A stretch of 64,000 nucleotides of DNA from Streptomyces noursei (GCF_001646665.1 NZ_LWBU01000081.1:111362-175361), one strand, 5' to 3'; positions 7,842 through 16,942 are shown, counted from the first letter of the stretch. The notes: generated by a model from the sequence alone, not told the origin. A program made the numbers and translations.

Positions 7842-8729
7842 CTACCCGCCGATGATGTCCGTGAAGTCGACACCGGAGCCGTAGTAGAAGCTCAGCGCGA
7901 TCAGGATCATGGTGGCGGGCAGCATGACCATCGTGACGACGAGCGTCGTCTTCGGTACGGCCTTGGCGGCGGCGCGGCGGGCGTTCTGCGCGTCCGTGCG
8001 CCGCATGTCGTTGGCGATCTGGATCAGGGTGTCGACGATCGGCGCGCCCAGTTCCTCGCCCTGCTGGAGGGCGGTGACGAACATGGAGACCTGCTCGGAG
8101 GCGTTGCGCCTGCGCAGCTGGTCGAAGGCCTCGCGGCGGCTGACGCCCATGTCCATCTGGCGCAGGGTGATGCGCAGTTCGTCGGCCCACGGCCCGGAGT
8201 ACTTCTCGGCGACGCGCTCCAGGGCCTGGCGGAAGCCGAGGCCGGCGGAGACGACGACGGCGAGGACGTCGAGGAAGTCGGGCAGGGTGCGCTCGATGTC
8301 GTCCCTGCGGCGGCGGATGGCGAGCCGCAGCAGGACGTCGGTCCAGGTCAGTCCGTACAGCAGGATGACGACGGCGACGACGGTCTGGCCGCGCGCGAGC
8401 ATGGCGAGTGCGGCGAGGACGCCGAGGAAGCCGTAGACGGCGCGGCGCGCGGCGTAGCGGTCGACGGTCATGCCGCCGGGGTTGCCGGCCATGTCGAGGC
8501 GGCGGCGCAGCGCGTCGACCCGCTTGGGGCCCATCATGCCGAGGACGGCGGGCGCCCAGCGCATGCCGATCCGGTCGATGCCGCCGCCGACGGCGGTGGT
8601 GCGGGTGGCGCCCACCTCCAGGGCGAGGACGAGGTCGCCGGGGAGTTTGGCGTCGGCCCGGTACATCCGGATGCCGTGGAAGACGCCGTACACGGACAGG
8701 CCGATGACGGCCGCGTACAACAGGCCCAT
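7842..8729 (-). CDS. tadC: TadC-like type II secretion F domain protein
   Basis: 295 residues: N-terminal membrane segment, two mid-protein helices, a T2SSF domain around residues 150-260 (LPDFLDVLAVVVSAGLGFRQ, GEELGAPIVDTL) and a C-terminal hairpin membrane anchor. In Tad systems TadB and TadC together form the inner-membrane platform on which the CpaF ATPase acts. It follows the tadB-like gene after 14 nt and precedes the sensor kinase gene by 12 nt. ATG at 8729 with an upstream AGGTGAC-like site. Assignment as TadC rather than TadB rests on order and on the shorter N-terminal region. Confidence 0.85.
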   Translation of the reverse strand: MGLLYAAVIGLSVYGVFHGIRMYRADAKLPGDLVLALEVGATRTTAVGGGIDRIGMRWAPAVLGMMGPKRVDALRRRLDMAGNPGGMTVDRYAARRAVYGFLGVLAALAMLARGQTVVAVVILLYGLTWTDVLLRLAIRRRRDDIERTLPDFLDVLAVVVSAGLGFRQALERVAEKYSGPWADELRITLRQMDMGVSRREAFDQLRRRNASEQVSMFVTALQQGEELGAPIVDTLIQIANDMRRTDAQNARRAAAKAVPKTTLVVTMVMLPATMILIALSFYYGSGVDFTDIIGG

Positions 8730-8743
8730 GACGTGTCACCTCC

Positions 8744-9682
8744 TCAGACGCGGATGCGGGACAGGCGGCGGATGAGGACGAAGCCGGCGGCGTACAGCCC
8801 GAAGGCGAGGACGGAGCCGATCTGTCCGGCGGCGGAGCCGGTCATCTTGTCCAGGGCGCCGGGTGCCATGCCGTTGATCATCAGCAGGAAGCCCAGGCCG
8901 AGGAGGGGCAGGGCGAAGGCGGTGACCTTGACCTGGGAAAGCAGGGTGACGACCTCGCGGCGGGTCTCCTTGCGCTCCTCCAGGGTGCTGGTGAGGTTGC
9001 GCAGCGAGGTGACGACCTGGCCGCCGGCCCGGTTGGACAGCACCAGGGTGGAGACCAGGACGACGAGTTCGCGGGAGGGGAGCCGGTCGGCGAGGTCGCC
9101 GAGGGCGTCGTCGAGGCTGTGGCCGAGGGCGAGCTGGTCGGCGACCTTGCGCAGCTCCTCGCCGGCCGGGTCGTCGAGCTCCTCGGCGGCCATCGCGATG
9201 GCGGTACGGAGGGCGAGGCCGGCCTGGGTGGCGTTGGCGAGGACGCGGGTCAGCTCGGGGAGCTGGCCGATGAAGGCCTCGGTGCGTTTCTGGCGCTGCC
9301 AGTTGAGGAACGCCACGGCGCCCCACAGTCCGGCGAGCGCGCCGAGGACGCCGAAGAACGGGGCGAAGACGGCGCCGATGGTGAAGTGCACACCGAGCAG
9401 GGCGACGACCGCGTAGACGGCGTACTCGCCGGGGGTGAGGTCCAGGCCGGTGGCGGCGATCCTGCGTTCGAGGCGGCGGCCGGGGCGTGTGGCCCGCAGG
9501 CGCCGGTCGATGCCCACGAACCGGCGGCGCCGGCCCCGGTGGGTTGCCTGGCCCGTCTGGGTCATCCGGGCCACGAGGGCTTCGCGCTGCGCCTTGCCGG
9601 ACGCGTAGACGTGCACGCCGACGACGCCCAGCACGCAGGCGAGGAGCGTGACACCGAGCGTCAGGAGGGGGACGTTGTCCAT
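8744..9682 (-). CDS. tadB: TadB-like type II secretion F domain protein
   Basis: 312 residues with an N-terminal membrane helix, a basic cytoplasmic stretch (RGRRRRFVGIDRRLRATRPGRR), two central helices, the T2SSF domain at about 175-285 (LPELTRVLANATQAGLALR, NRAGGQVVTSLRNL) and two C-terminal helices. Forms the inner-membrane platform of the pilus machine with the TadC-like protein. The ATG at 9682 lies 189 nt after the ATPase gene; that gap contains G-rich direct repeats. Confidence 0.85.
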   Translation of the reverse strand: MDNVPLLTLGVTLLACVLGVVGVHVYASGKAQREALVARMTQTGQATHRGRRRRFVGIDRRLRATRPGRRLERRIAATGLDLTPGEYAVYAVVALLGVHFTIGAVFAPFFGVLGALAGLWGAVAFLNWQRQKRTEAFIGQLPELTRVLANATQAGLALRTAIAMAAEELDDPAGEELRKVADQLALGHSLDDALGDLADRLPSRELVVLVSTLVLSNRAGGQVVTSLRNLTSTLEERKETRREVVTLLSQVKVTAFALPLLGLGFLLMINGMAPGALDKMTGSAAGQIGSVLAFGLYAAGFVLIRRLSRIRV

Positions 9683-9740
9683 GGTGGCGGGGTCCAGTCG
9701 GGTCCGGTCGGAGGGACGGGGGCGGGGTGGGGCGGGCGGC

Positions 9741-9817
9741 GGGGCTTCGGCGGGCGGGTTTTTCGTCGGTGGGGCATCGGGGGGAGTGGGGCGGCGGACG
9801 GGGCTTCGGCGGGCGGG
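9741..9817. repeat. 18-bp G-rich direct repeat between cpaF and tadB
   Basis: GGGGCTTCGGCGGGCGGG occurs at 9741-9758 and exactly again at 9800-9817 (59-bp period), in the 189-nt gap between the ATPase and TadB genes. Read on the coding (minus) strand it is C-rich. It could be a structured spacer or simply a slippage product. Confidence 0.6.
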
Positions 9818-9871
9818 CCCTGCGGGTCGGTGGTCCGGGGTGTCGGCGGGTGGTCGTCCGGGATCGACGGG

Positions 9872-11215
9872 TCAGAGGGTGGTGGCGCGGCGGAGGGCGA
9901 GCTGTTCGTCGGTGTGGGCCACTCCGAACGCGGCCGGTATGGCCTCGCTCTTCATGTAGAGGCGCTCGGCGACCCGGCGCGGCAGCGGGTAGTACTCGAA
10001 GTGGCCGTGGATCCGGCCGTCGGCCGACATCGGCCGGGCGGCGAAGCGGCAGACGGTGACGATCCGGTACTCCTCCCGGCCGTGCGAGTCGACGACCGCG
10101 ATCTCGGTGATCTTGCGGGCGCCGTCGGCGTGCCGGGTGAGCTGGACGATGACGTCGACCGCGCTGTTGATCTGGTCCTTGATCGCGGCGAACGGGACCT
10201 CGACCTCCGACATGGACCCGAGGGTCTGCAGGCGCATCAGGGCGTCCTCGGCGCTGTTGGCGTGGACGGTGGCGAGGGAGCCGTCGTGGCCGGTGGACAT
10301 GGCCTGGAGCATGTCGAGCGTCTCCCCGCCGCGGACCTCGCCGACGATGATGCGGTCCGGGCGCATGCGCAGGGAGTTGCGTACGAGGTCGCGGATGGTG
10401 ACCCGGCCCTTGCCCTCGACGTTGGGCGGGCGGGCTTCGAGGGTGATGACGTGGGACTGCTGGAGCTGGAGTTCGGCGGAGTCCTCGATGGTGACGATGC
10501 GTTCGCCCTCGGGGATGAGCCCGGACAGCGCGTTGAGCAGGGTGGTCTTCCCGGTGCCGGTGGCGCCGGAGACGATCACGTTGAACTTGGCCCGGACGAG
10601 TCCGGCGAGCAGCATCACCATGTGCTCGTCGAGCGAGCCGAGGGCCACCATCTCCTGGAGCGTGAAGGCGCGCGGGAAGCGGCGGATGGTGAGGACGGGG
10701 CCGGTGAGGGAGAGCGGCGGGATGACGACGTTGACGCGCTCGCCGGAGGGGAGGCGGGCGTCGACCATCGGGTTGGACTCGTCGACGCGGCGGTTGACGG
10801 TGGAGACGATCCGCTCGATGGTCTGCATCAGCTGCTCGGTGGACGAGAACCGCATCGGCAGCTGTTCGAGACGGCCGCGCCGCTCGACGAAGACCTGCTC
10901 GGGGCCGTTGACCATGATCTCGCTGATGGAGGCGTCCTCCAGGAGCGGTTCGAGGATGCCGAGCCCCAGGGCCTCGTCGACGACGCGGCGGATCAGCTGC
11001 GACCGCTCGGTGGAGGACAGGACGGGGCCCTCACGGCTGATGATGTGGCCCAGCACCCGCTCCAGGCGGGCGCGGCGGTCGGCGGCCGCCAGGGCGGACA
11101 TCTCCGCGAGGTCGATCTCCTCCAGGAGCTTGACCCGGTAGACGCCGACGAGGTGGTTGTCCTCGCCACGGCCGTCGACCGGCTCGGGAGTGGTGATGCG
11201 CGCCCGCAGGCTCAT
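9872..11215 (-). CDS. cpaF: CpaF/TadA secretion ATPase
   Basis: 447 residues, the usual length for this family. The C-terminal ATPase carries a Walker A (GATGTGKTTLL), an Asp box (TIEDSAELQL), Walker B region (RPDRIIVGEVRGGE) and the His box (STGHDGSLATVHANS), all intact. The N-terminal part has the conserved ISEIMVNGPEQVFVERRG. It powers assembly of the Flp pilin at the TadB/TadC platform. Start ATG at 11215; the upstream TadE-like gene ends 16 nt away. Confidence 0.92.
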   Translation of the reverse strand: MSLRARITTPEPVDGRGEDNHLVGVYRVKLLEEIDLAEMSALAAADRRARLERVLGHIISREGPVLSSTERSQLIRRVVDEALGLGILEPLLEDASISEIMVNGPEQVFVERRGRLEQLPMRFSSTEQLMQTIERIVSTVNRRVDESNPMVDARLPSGERVNVVIPPLSLTGPVLTIRRFPRAFTLQEMVALGSLDEHMVMLLAGLVRAKFNVIVSGATGTGKTTLLNALSGLIPEGERIVTIEDSAELQLQQSHVITLEARPPNVEGKGRVTIRDLVRNSLRMRPDRIIVGEVRGGETLDMLQAMSTGHDGSLATVHANSAEDALMRLQTLGSMSEVEVPFAAIKDQINSAVDVIVQLTRHADGARKITEIAVVDSHGREEYRIVTVCRFAARPMSADGRIHGHFEYYPLPRRVAERLYMKSEAIPAAFGVAHTDEQLALRRATTL

Positions 11216-11231
11216 GTCGTTCTCGTCTCCC

Positions 11232-11609
11232 TCAGTCGGTGGCGGGCGTGGTGACGGGCATGGTCGTGGACCTCCGCGCGCCGGGGAAGGTGAACAGGGG
11301 GATGACGGAGGGGATGGGGACGGTCGCGGTGGCCGTGACCTCGTCGCCGCCCCCGCCGACGGTGACGTCCGCGCCGAGCCACGCGCTCGCGGCGGCCTGT
11401 CCCGCGCCCTGCGCGTCCGCCGCCGGGTCCTGCGACGCCACGCGGGCCGCCGCCCTGGACGCGGTGCCCGCCTGCTGCACCGCGTACGCCACGAAACCGA
11501 GCTGGACGGCGGCCAGGGCGGCGATCAGCAGGACGGTGAGCCAGCCGACGAACTCGACGGCCGCCTGGCCCGTCTCGGCGGGGCGCCGCCGCCACGCGTA
11601 CCCGCTCAT
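11232..11609 (-). CDS. TadE-like minor pilin/pseudopilin (second copy)
   Basis: 125 residues. After a basic leader, ETGQAAVEFVGWLTVLLIAA starts a single hydrophobic helix with Glu at the TadE position, followed by an Ala-rich amphipathic helix and a small Val/Thr-rich extracytoplasmic region. A minor pilin or pilus-initiating pseudopilin is the likely role. Its ATG at 11609 overlaps the stop of the preceding TadE-like gene (ATGA). Confidence 0.82.
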   Translation of the reverse strand: MSGYAWRRRPAETGQAAVEFVGWLTVLLIAALAAVQLGFVAYAVQQAGTASRAAARVASQDPAADAQGAGQAAASAWLGADVTVGGGGDEVTATATVPIPSVIPLFTFPGARRSTTMPVTTPATD

Positions 11610-11968
11610 TCGTCGCCCTCCCTCGCCACGGCCGCCGTGCCGCGCACGGGGACCGGGATGTCGAAGCCGGGGAAGAGGACCGGGACGTTCACCTGCACCG
11701 AGGCGGTGTACAGGTCGCCGCCGGCTCCGCAGTCCGCCGCGACGGTCCATGCCCCCGACACGCTCGCCTGCGCCGCCGCGGCGCACGCGCCGGCGCCTCC
11801 CACGGTCCCGGCCCGGGCCGCCGCGTCGGCCGCGTTGCCGGCCAGCGACCAGGCGTACCCGACGAGCGCGGCCTGCCACAGCAGCACGATCGTGCCGAGC
11901 ACCACCGGGACCATGCCGGTGAACTCGACGGCGACCTGGCCCCGGTCACTTCCGCAACGGCGTTCCAT
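11606..11968 (-). CDS. TadE-like minor pilin/pseudopilin (first copy)
   Basis: 120 residues with DRGQVAVEFTGMVPVVLGT at the start of its single membrane helix, then an Ala-rich helix (AADAAARAGTVGGAGA) and a C-terminal region with two Cys (VAADCGAGG and an earlier GACAAA) that could form a disulphide. The ATG at 11968 is 23 nt downstream of the TadZ gene stop and in translational coupling (ATGA) with the next TadE-like gene. Confidence 0.82.
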   Translation of the reverse strand: MERRCGSDRGQVAVEFTGMVPVVLGTIVLLWQAALVGYAWSLAGNAADAAARAGTVGGAGACAAAAQASVSGAWTVAADCGAGGDLYTASVQVNVPVLFPGFDIPVPVRGTAAVAREGDE

Positions 11969-11991
11969 GTCCCACTCCGCCCCCTGACCCG

Positions 11992-13239
11992 CTACTTGCC
12001 GCGTGCCCGCCGGAGGCCCACCGAGCCCCGGTCGCCGCGGAACTTCCCCTGCCTGACTTCCCCTTCCGGTGCCTTGACGATTCCCAGTTCGGCCGCAAGT
12101 GCCCACAGGGCCTGCTTGACGGAGGACTTGGCCTCCAGGTCCTGCATCCGGCCGGCGTCGACGACCGACTGGAGCTCCTTGAAGCCGGCCGGTACGGAGG
12201 TCCTGGCGACCCGCGTGCCGGTGATCCTCTCCACGAGCGGCGGCTGGATCTCGGAGTTGCGGACGTGCCGGTTGACCACCGTCACCGTCTCCTCGGCCTT
12301 GCGGATCTGGAGCCGGTCCCAGAGCCTGACCATCCGCTTGGCGGCGCGTACCGCGACGACGTCGGGCGTGACGAGCAGCAGGGTGGTGTCGGCCATCTCG
12401 ATGGCGGCGGCGTTGGCGCCGTCGAGGTGCGTACCGCAGTCGACGACGACGACCTCGTAGCGGTTGCGCAGCGCGCTGACGATCTGGCGCACCGACCGGT
12501 CGCTGACGTCCTCGCCGCGCTCCCCCTCCGCCGGGGCCAGCAGCAGCCCGATGCCGGACTGGTGGGCGTACAGGGCGTCCTGGAGGACCCGGGGGGATAT
12601 GTCCTGGACGGCCGCGAGGTCCACGACGGACCGCCGGAACTGCACGTCCAGGTAGGAGGCGACGTCCCCGGACTGGAGGTCCAGGTCCACCAGCGCGACG
12701 CTCAGCCCGGAGGCGCGGGCGGCGAGGGCGAGCTGCACGGCCGTCACGGTGGTGCCGACCCCGCCCTTGGCGCCGGTCACGGCGACGACCCGGCCGCCCG
12801 GTCCGGTGAAGACGTCCCCGCCGTGCCCGAGGTGGCGGCGTACGCCCACGGACCAGGCGGCGGCGGACTGGACGCGCTGGGCCAGTTCCTCGTACGACAG
12901 GGGCATGCCGACCAGGCCGCGGGCACCGGAGTCCATGGCGGCCGAGTAGAGGCCGGGGCCCGCGTCGGCGGTGACGAGGACGACGCCGACGGCGGGGAAG
13001 CGGAGGGCCACCTCCCGGATCAGTTCGAGGGCCGGGACGGGTCCGATCCGCTCGTGGACCAGCACCACCTCGGGCAGTTCGTCCAGGGACTCGGCGGCGA
13101 GCCGGGCGAGCATGTCGATCAGGGAGGTGGAGTCGCCGACGGGACTCGCCGGTTCGGTGTCCGGGAGCTGGCCGAGGAGGGTGGTGATGGAGCGGGCGGC
13201 GTCGGCGTCGCCGACGGCCGGGAGGATGCGTGTGGTCAT
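11992..13239 (-). CDS. cpaE: TadZ/CpaE-like ParA-family protein
   Basis: 415 residues. The first 130 resemble a degenerate receiver domain as in TadZ; residues about 145-370 form a MinD/ParA ATPase (AVTGAKGGVGTT, VALVDLDLQSGD, VVVDCGTHLD). The P-loop keeps the deviant N-terminal Lys but the usual GKT is VGTT, so the second Lys is missing, as in several TadZ proteins. It should localise the pilus machine, often to a pole. ATG at 13239, 7 nt after the CpaB gene. Confidence 0.88.
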   Translation of the reverse strand: MTTRILPAVGDADAARSITTLLGQLPDTEPASPVGDSTSLIDMLARLAAESLDELPEVVLVHERIGPVPALELIREVALRFPAVGVVLVTADAGPGLYSAAMDSGARGLVGMPLSYEELAQRVQSAAAWSVGVRRHLGHGGDVFTGPGGRVVAVTGAKGGVGTTVTAVQLALAARASGLSVALVDLDLQSGDVASYLDVQFRRSVVDLAAVQDISPRVLQDALYAHQSGIGLLLAPAEGERGEDVSDRSVRQIVSALRNRYEVVVVDCGTHLDGANAAAIEMADTTLLLVTPDVVAVRAAKRMVRLWDRLQIRKAEETVTVVNRHVRNSEIQPPLVERITGTRVARTSVPAGFKELQSVVDAGRMQDLEAKSSVKQALWALAAELGIVKAPEGEVRQGKFRGDRGSVGLRRARGK

Positions 13240-13246
13240 CCGGCCC

Positions 13247-13969
13247 TCACTTGTTCCTGTCTTCGTCGAGCGTGTAGCTGCCCTCGCCGGGCCGCAGGAC
13301 GGTGGGGCTGTTGCGGGGCAGCAGCGCGAGCCGTACGTGCTCGGCGAACGACTCGGCGTAGGCCACGCGCTGGGCGTCGGTGGTGCCGAGGGCGAAGGTG
13401 ATCGGCACGGCCTCCCGGACGCCGACGCCCCGGTTGTCGTCGCGCTTGCCGTCGAGCGGGGTGAGCTTGCCGACGTCCAGGACGCGGGCGTTGGCGACGA
13501 TGACGCGGGACTCGGCGACGGCGCCCTTCTCCCGGTTGTCGTCGCCGAAGGTGGCGTAGATGTTCACCAGCGAGCCGGGGGTGATCTTGCCGGCGACTCC
13601 GGTGGCGGCGTCGATCATGATGGCGATCTCCTGCTGGCCGCTCTCCAGGGCGGGCCGCCCGGCGATCATGTCCTCCTGGAGGAGGGAGCCCTTCTTGAGG
13701 TCGGTGACGGCGATCTTGCCCTTGACGAGCGAGAGGTCGGTGACGGCGTTCCCGGAGAGCCAGCGCTCGGGCATCGTTATCCGGCGGAACTGGCCGGGCT
13801 GGAGCGCCGTGTAGGCCGCCACGTCGGCCTTCAGCTCGTACGCGTCGACCTCCGGGCCGACCTTGGAGTTCACGTCGCTGATCACCGTGACCACGCCGGC
13901 GAACGCGCCGAGGGCGCACAGGAGGGAGAGGAGCAGGAGAATGACACCGCGGCGCTGACGTGAGTTCAT
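13247..13969 (-). CDS. cpaB: CpaB/RcpC-like SAF-domain pilus protein
   Basis: 240 residues with one N-terminal membrane helix (LLLLSLLCALGAFAGVV), then a SAF domain (about 45-115) and an RcpC-like beta region. In diderm Tad systems CpaB/RcpC bridges to the secretin; in a monoderm it probably works at the wall face of the membrane. It begins at the ATG at 13969, directly ahead of the TadZ gene, with only 7 nt between them. A 97-nt gap with degenerate GACGTG-type repeats separates it from the preceding zinc-ribbon gene. Confidence 0.82.
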   Translation of the reverse strand: MNSRQRRGVILLLLSLLCALGAFAGVVTVISDVNSKVGPEVDAYELKADVAAYTALQPGQFRRITMPERWLSGNAVTDLSLVKGKIAVTDLKKGSLLQEDMIAGRPALESGQQEIAIMIDAATGVAGKITPGSLVNIYATFGDDNREKGAVAESRVIVANARVLDVGKLTPLDGKRDDNRGVGVREAVPITFALGTTDAQRVAYAESFAEHVRLALLPRNSPTVLRPGEGSYTLDEDRNK

Positions 13970-14066
13970 GGGCGGGGCGACCTCGTGAGGGGACGTGGGC
14001 GACGACGTGGGCGACGAGCTGGGTGTGACGGGCGCGGACGTGCCGGATGCGGACGTGCCGGGGACG

Positions 14067-14909
14067 TCATGCCGCTCCCCGGCCGGGCTCGGGCGGCACG
14101 AGGGGGGCCGCGCAGAAGCCGCAGCGGTCTCCTATGAGGTCCATGCCGCACCAGGAGCACATCTCCCGCCGGACGGACGCGACGAGCTGGTAGAGGACCG
14201 AGATGTCGGGAAGGAAGGCGGCGAACTCCACGAGCTTCGCCGTCCCCCACCACCGCGGTGACTCGCCCGGCAGCGCGCCCTCCACGACGCCCTGCACCCG
14301 CCAGGCGGGGGCGAGGGACTCCGTGACCCACTCGGAGGCCGACTGGCCCCGCGCCACCATCAAGTGCGTACCGAACTCGGGTCCGGCGAGCTGTTCGCCG
14401 GTACCCACCTTGACCAGCTGGGGCGCCGGGTTGGCCAGGACCCCGAACTGGCTGCCGGGCACCCACGACTTGGCGTGCGTCCGCAGGCTCACGGGTACGC
14501 GGTCGAGCCGGGCGACCGTGTTGAGCAGCGCTCCGGCGTAGACGTAGTGGGACAGCAGGCGGGCGGCCGAGGCGATGACACCGGCGCTGAAGTCGCAGAC
14601 GGAGAGCTGGCGCAGCTGGCGGACGAGGACGGCGACGCCGAGCGGGGGGAGGTCCAGTCGCAGCAGCGCGATGCGGTCGCTCTCCAGGACGGACCGGACG
14701 GTGTGCAGGCGGTGCTCGTGGCGGGCGGGGAGGGAGGCGGGGTAGAGGGCGACGACGTAGCCGTGCTGCTCGACCAGGACCTGCATGTCGGCGATGGCGG
14801 CGTCCAGCGGCTGTGCGTCGGGGGACGGGAGCAGCGCCGCCGTGGGGGTCTGGTGGTCGGTCGGCGGCAGCACCAGATCGGCGCTGGTGACGGCAATTGC
14901 GGTCGGCAC
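14067..14909 (-). CDS. Tad-linked protein with C-terminal zinc ribbon
   Basis: 280 residues, no signal peptide or membrane helix. The bulk is an unassigned mixed alpha/beta domain; the last 40 residues carry CSWCGMDLIGDRCGFC, a four-Cys zinc ribbon. It opens the minus-strand gene string that continues with CpaB, TadZ and the pilus machine, so a regulatory or scaffolding role in that system is likely, but this is inferred from position only. The start is a GTG at 14909 with a weak GGGGA site. It is divergent from the chitinase gene across a 311-nt promoter region. Confidence 0.7.
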   Translation of the reverse strand: MPTAIAVTSADLVLPPTDHQTPTAALLPSPDAQPLDAAIADMQVLVEQHGYVVALYPASLPARHEHRLHTVRSVLESDRIALLRLDLPPLGVAVLVRQLRQLSVCDFSAGVIASAARLLSHYVYAGALLNTVARLDRVPVSLRTHAKSWVPGSQFGVLANPAPQLVKVGTGEQLAGPEFGTHLMVARGQSASEWVTESLAPAWRVQGVVEGALPGESPRWWGTAKLVEFAAFLPDISVLYQLVASVRREMCSWCGMDLIGDRCGFCAAPLVPPEPGRGAA

Positions 14910-15128
14910 GCTGTTCCCCGTTCAGCTCCGGCCACCGGGATTCCGGCGAACCGCAGACACCTGCTCTGCCTGCTCCTCCACGCTCACTCCTGCCCACCCG
15001 CACTTTAGCCACGTCTCCGGGGGCGGAGAACAGCTTTCGGATCGCTCGGTCGCCCGTTGTGGACGGCCCGTGGGTCACCAATCAGGACGAAGGCGTCAGT
15101 GGTTAACTCCTGTTTCTTTCCACAGGTC

Positions 15129-15155
15129 TTGACAAGTCGATTGGTCTGGACCAGT
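15129..15155 (+). promoter_or_regulatory. DasR-type operator overlapping the chitinase promoter
   Basis: ATTGGTCTGGACCAGT at 15140-15155 is a near-perfect match to the 16-bp dre site of the GntR-family regulator DasR, with TGGTC and GACCA arms. It directly follows a TTGACA -35-like hexamer at 15129-15134. DasR represses chitinase genes until glucosamine-phosphate releases it. The rest of the 311-nt gap (14910-15220) shows no other gene; the promoter of the divergent zinc-ribbon gene could not be placed. Confidence 0.8.
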
Positions 15156-15220
15156 TTTACGGAAACGGCGGTGGCCACCGTTCTCCCGCACCTCCCCGAC
15201 TCCCCCACCGGAGGCAGCAC

Positions 15221-16939
15221 GTGGACCCCTCACCCCGCAGATCCGCCCGCGCACGTCACGGCCGATGGCTCGGCGGAGGCCTGGCCCTGGCCGTGGGCGC
15301 CGGGCTCGCCCTCACCGGCGCGACGGCCGGCACCGCGTACGCCGCGGACGTCAACGTGGCCAAGAACGCCGGCTTCGAGTCCGGGCTCGCCAACTGGACC
15401 TGTTCGGCGGGCAGCGGGGCCACGGTCTCCTCGCCCGTGCACGGCGGGGCCGCCGCGCTGAAGGCCACGCCCGGCGGGCAGGACAACGCCCGGTGCGCGC
15501 AGACCGTGGCGGTCAGGCCCAACTCCACGTACACCCTGAGCGCCTGGGTGCAGGGCGGCTACGCCTACCTCGGCGCGAGCGGCACCGGGACGACGGACGT
15601 CTCCACCTGGACGCCCGACTCGGCCGGCTGGAAGCAGCTGACCACCCGCTTCACGACCGGCGCCACCACCACGTCCGTGACCGTCTACACGCACGGCTGG
15701 TACGGGCAGTCCGCCTACTACGCCGACGACGTCTCGGTCTTCGGACCGGACGGCGGAGGCGGCGGCGACCCCGACCCGGTGGTGCCCGCCACGCCCGCCG
15801 GGCTCACGGCCGGCGCGGTCACCTCGTCGTCGGTCGCCCTGAGCTGGAACCCGGTCTCCGGCGCGACCGGCTACCACGTCTACCGGGACGGGGCCAAGGT
15901 CCAGTCGGTGACCGGGACGTCGGCGACCGTCACCGGGCTGGCCGCGGACACCTCGTACAGCTTCCAGGTCAGCGCCGGCAACGCGGCCGGCGAGTCGGCC
16001 AGGTCGGCGGCGGTGGCGACGAGGACCTCACCCGGCGGGCAGAATCCCAACCCGGCCGTGCCCCGCCACGCGGTGACCGGCTACTGGCAGAACTTCAACA
16101 ACGGCGCCACGGTGCAGAAGCTGCGGGACGTGCAGGCGCAGTACGACATCATCGCCGTGTCGTTCGCCGACTCGACCGCCACGCCCGGCCAGATCGTCTT
16201 CAACCTCGACCCGGCCGTCGGCTACGCCTCGGTCGCCGACTTCAAGGCCGACATCGCGGCCAAGAAGGCGGCCGGCAAGTCGGTGATCATCTCGGTGGGC
16301 GGCGAGAAGGGCAACGTCACCATCAACAGCGACGCGTCGGCGACGGCCTTCGCGAACAGCGCGTACGCCCTGATGCAGGAGTACGGCTTCAGCGGGGTCG
16401 ACATCGACCTGGAGCACGGCATCAACTCCACCTACCTGACGAAGGCGCTGCGCCAGCTGTCGGCGAAGGCGGGGCCGGGCATGGTGCTGACGATGGCGCC
16501 GCAGACCATCGACATGCAGAACACCGGGACGGAGTACTTCAAGACGGCGCTGGCCGTCAAGGACATCCTCACCGTCGTCAACATGCAGTACTACAACAGC
16601 GGCTCCATGCTGGGCTGCGACGGCAAGGTCTACTCGCAGGGGTCCGTGGACTTCCTGACGGCCCTCGCCTGCATCCAGCTGGAGGGCGGCCTGGACGCCT
16701 CCCAGGTCGGTCTGGGCGTGCCCGCCTCGACCCGCGGCGCCGGCAGCGGTTACGTCGACCCGCAGATCGTGAAGAACGCGCTGGACTGCCTGACCCGCGG
16801 CACCGGCTGCGGTTCCTTCAAGCCGTCGAAGACGTACCCGGCGCTGCGCGGGGCGATGACCTGGTCCACCAACTGGGACGCCACCGCGGGCAACGCCTGG
16901 TCCAACGCGGTCGGGCCGCACGTCCACAACCTGCCGTAG
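15221..16939 (+). CDS. Secreted GH18 chitinase with carbohydrate-binding and FnIII domains
   Basis: 572 residues. Signal peptide to about residue 41 (ATAGTAYA-AD), an N-terminal carbohydrate-binding-type beta-sandwich (about 42-175, NAGFESGLANWTC), a Gly/Asp linker, a fibronectin III domain (about 190-275) and a GH18 catalytic barrel to the end. The catalytic motif reads FSGVDIDLEHG: the DxDxE trio is intact, with Glu as the acid, although the first Asp of the extended motif is Ser. It cleaves chitin outside the cell. GTG start at 15221 with GGAGG about 7 nt upstream. Induction by chitin breakdown products is suggested by the DasR site. Confidence 0.93.
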   Translation: MDPSPRRSARARHGRWLGGGLALAVGAGLALTGATAGTAYAADVNVAKNAGFESGLANWTCSAGSGATVSSPVHGGAAALKATPGGQDNARCAQTVAVRPNSTYTLSAWVQGGYAYLGASGTGTTDVSTWTPDSAGWKQLTTRFTTGATTTSVTVYTHGWYGQSAYYADDVSVFGPDGGGGGDPDPVVPATPAGLTAGAVTSSSVALSWNPVSGATGYHVYRDGAKVQSVTGTSATVTGLAADTSYSFQVSAGNAAGESARSAAVATRTSPGGQNPNPAVPRHAVTGYWQNFNNGATVQKLRDVQAQYDIIAVSFADSTATPGQIVFNLDPAVGYASVADFKADIAAKKAAGKSVIISVGGEKGNVTINSDASATAFANSAYALMQEYGFSGVDIDLEHGINSTYLTKALRQLSAKAGPGMVLTMAPQTIDMQNTGTEYFKTALAVKDILTVVNMQYYNSGSMLGCDGKVYSQGSVDFLTALACIQLEGGLDASQVGLGVPASTRGAGSGYVDPQIVKNALDCLTRGTGCGSFKPSKTYPALRGAMTWSTNWDATAGNAWSNAVGPHVHNLP

Positions 16940-16942
16940 CGC

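Noticed and set aside
12265..13401. Plus-strand ORF of 378 codons opposite TadZ
   Set aside because: Antisense shadow; the minus-strand frame has clear ATPase motifs.
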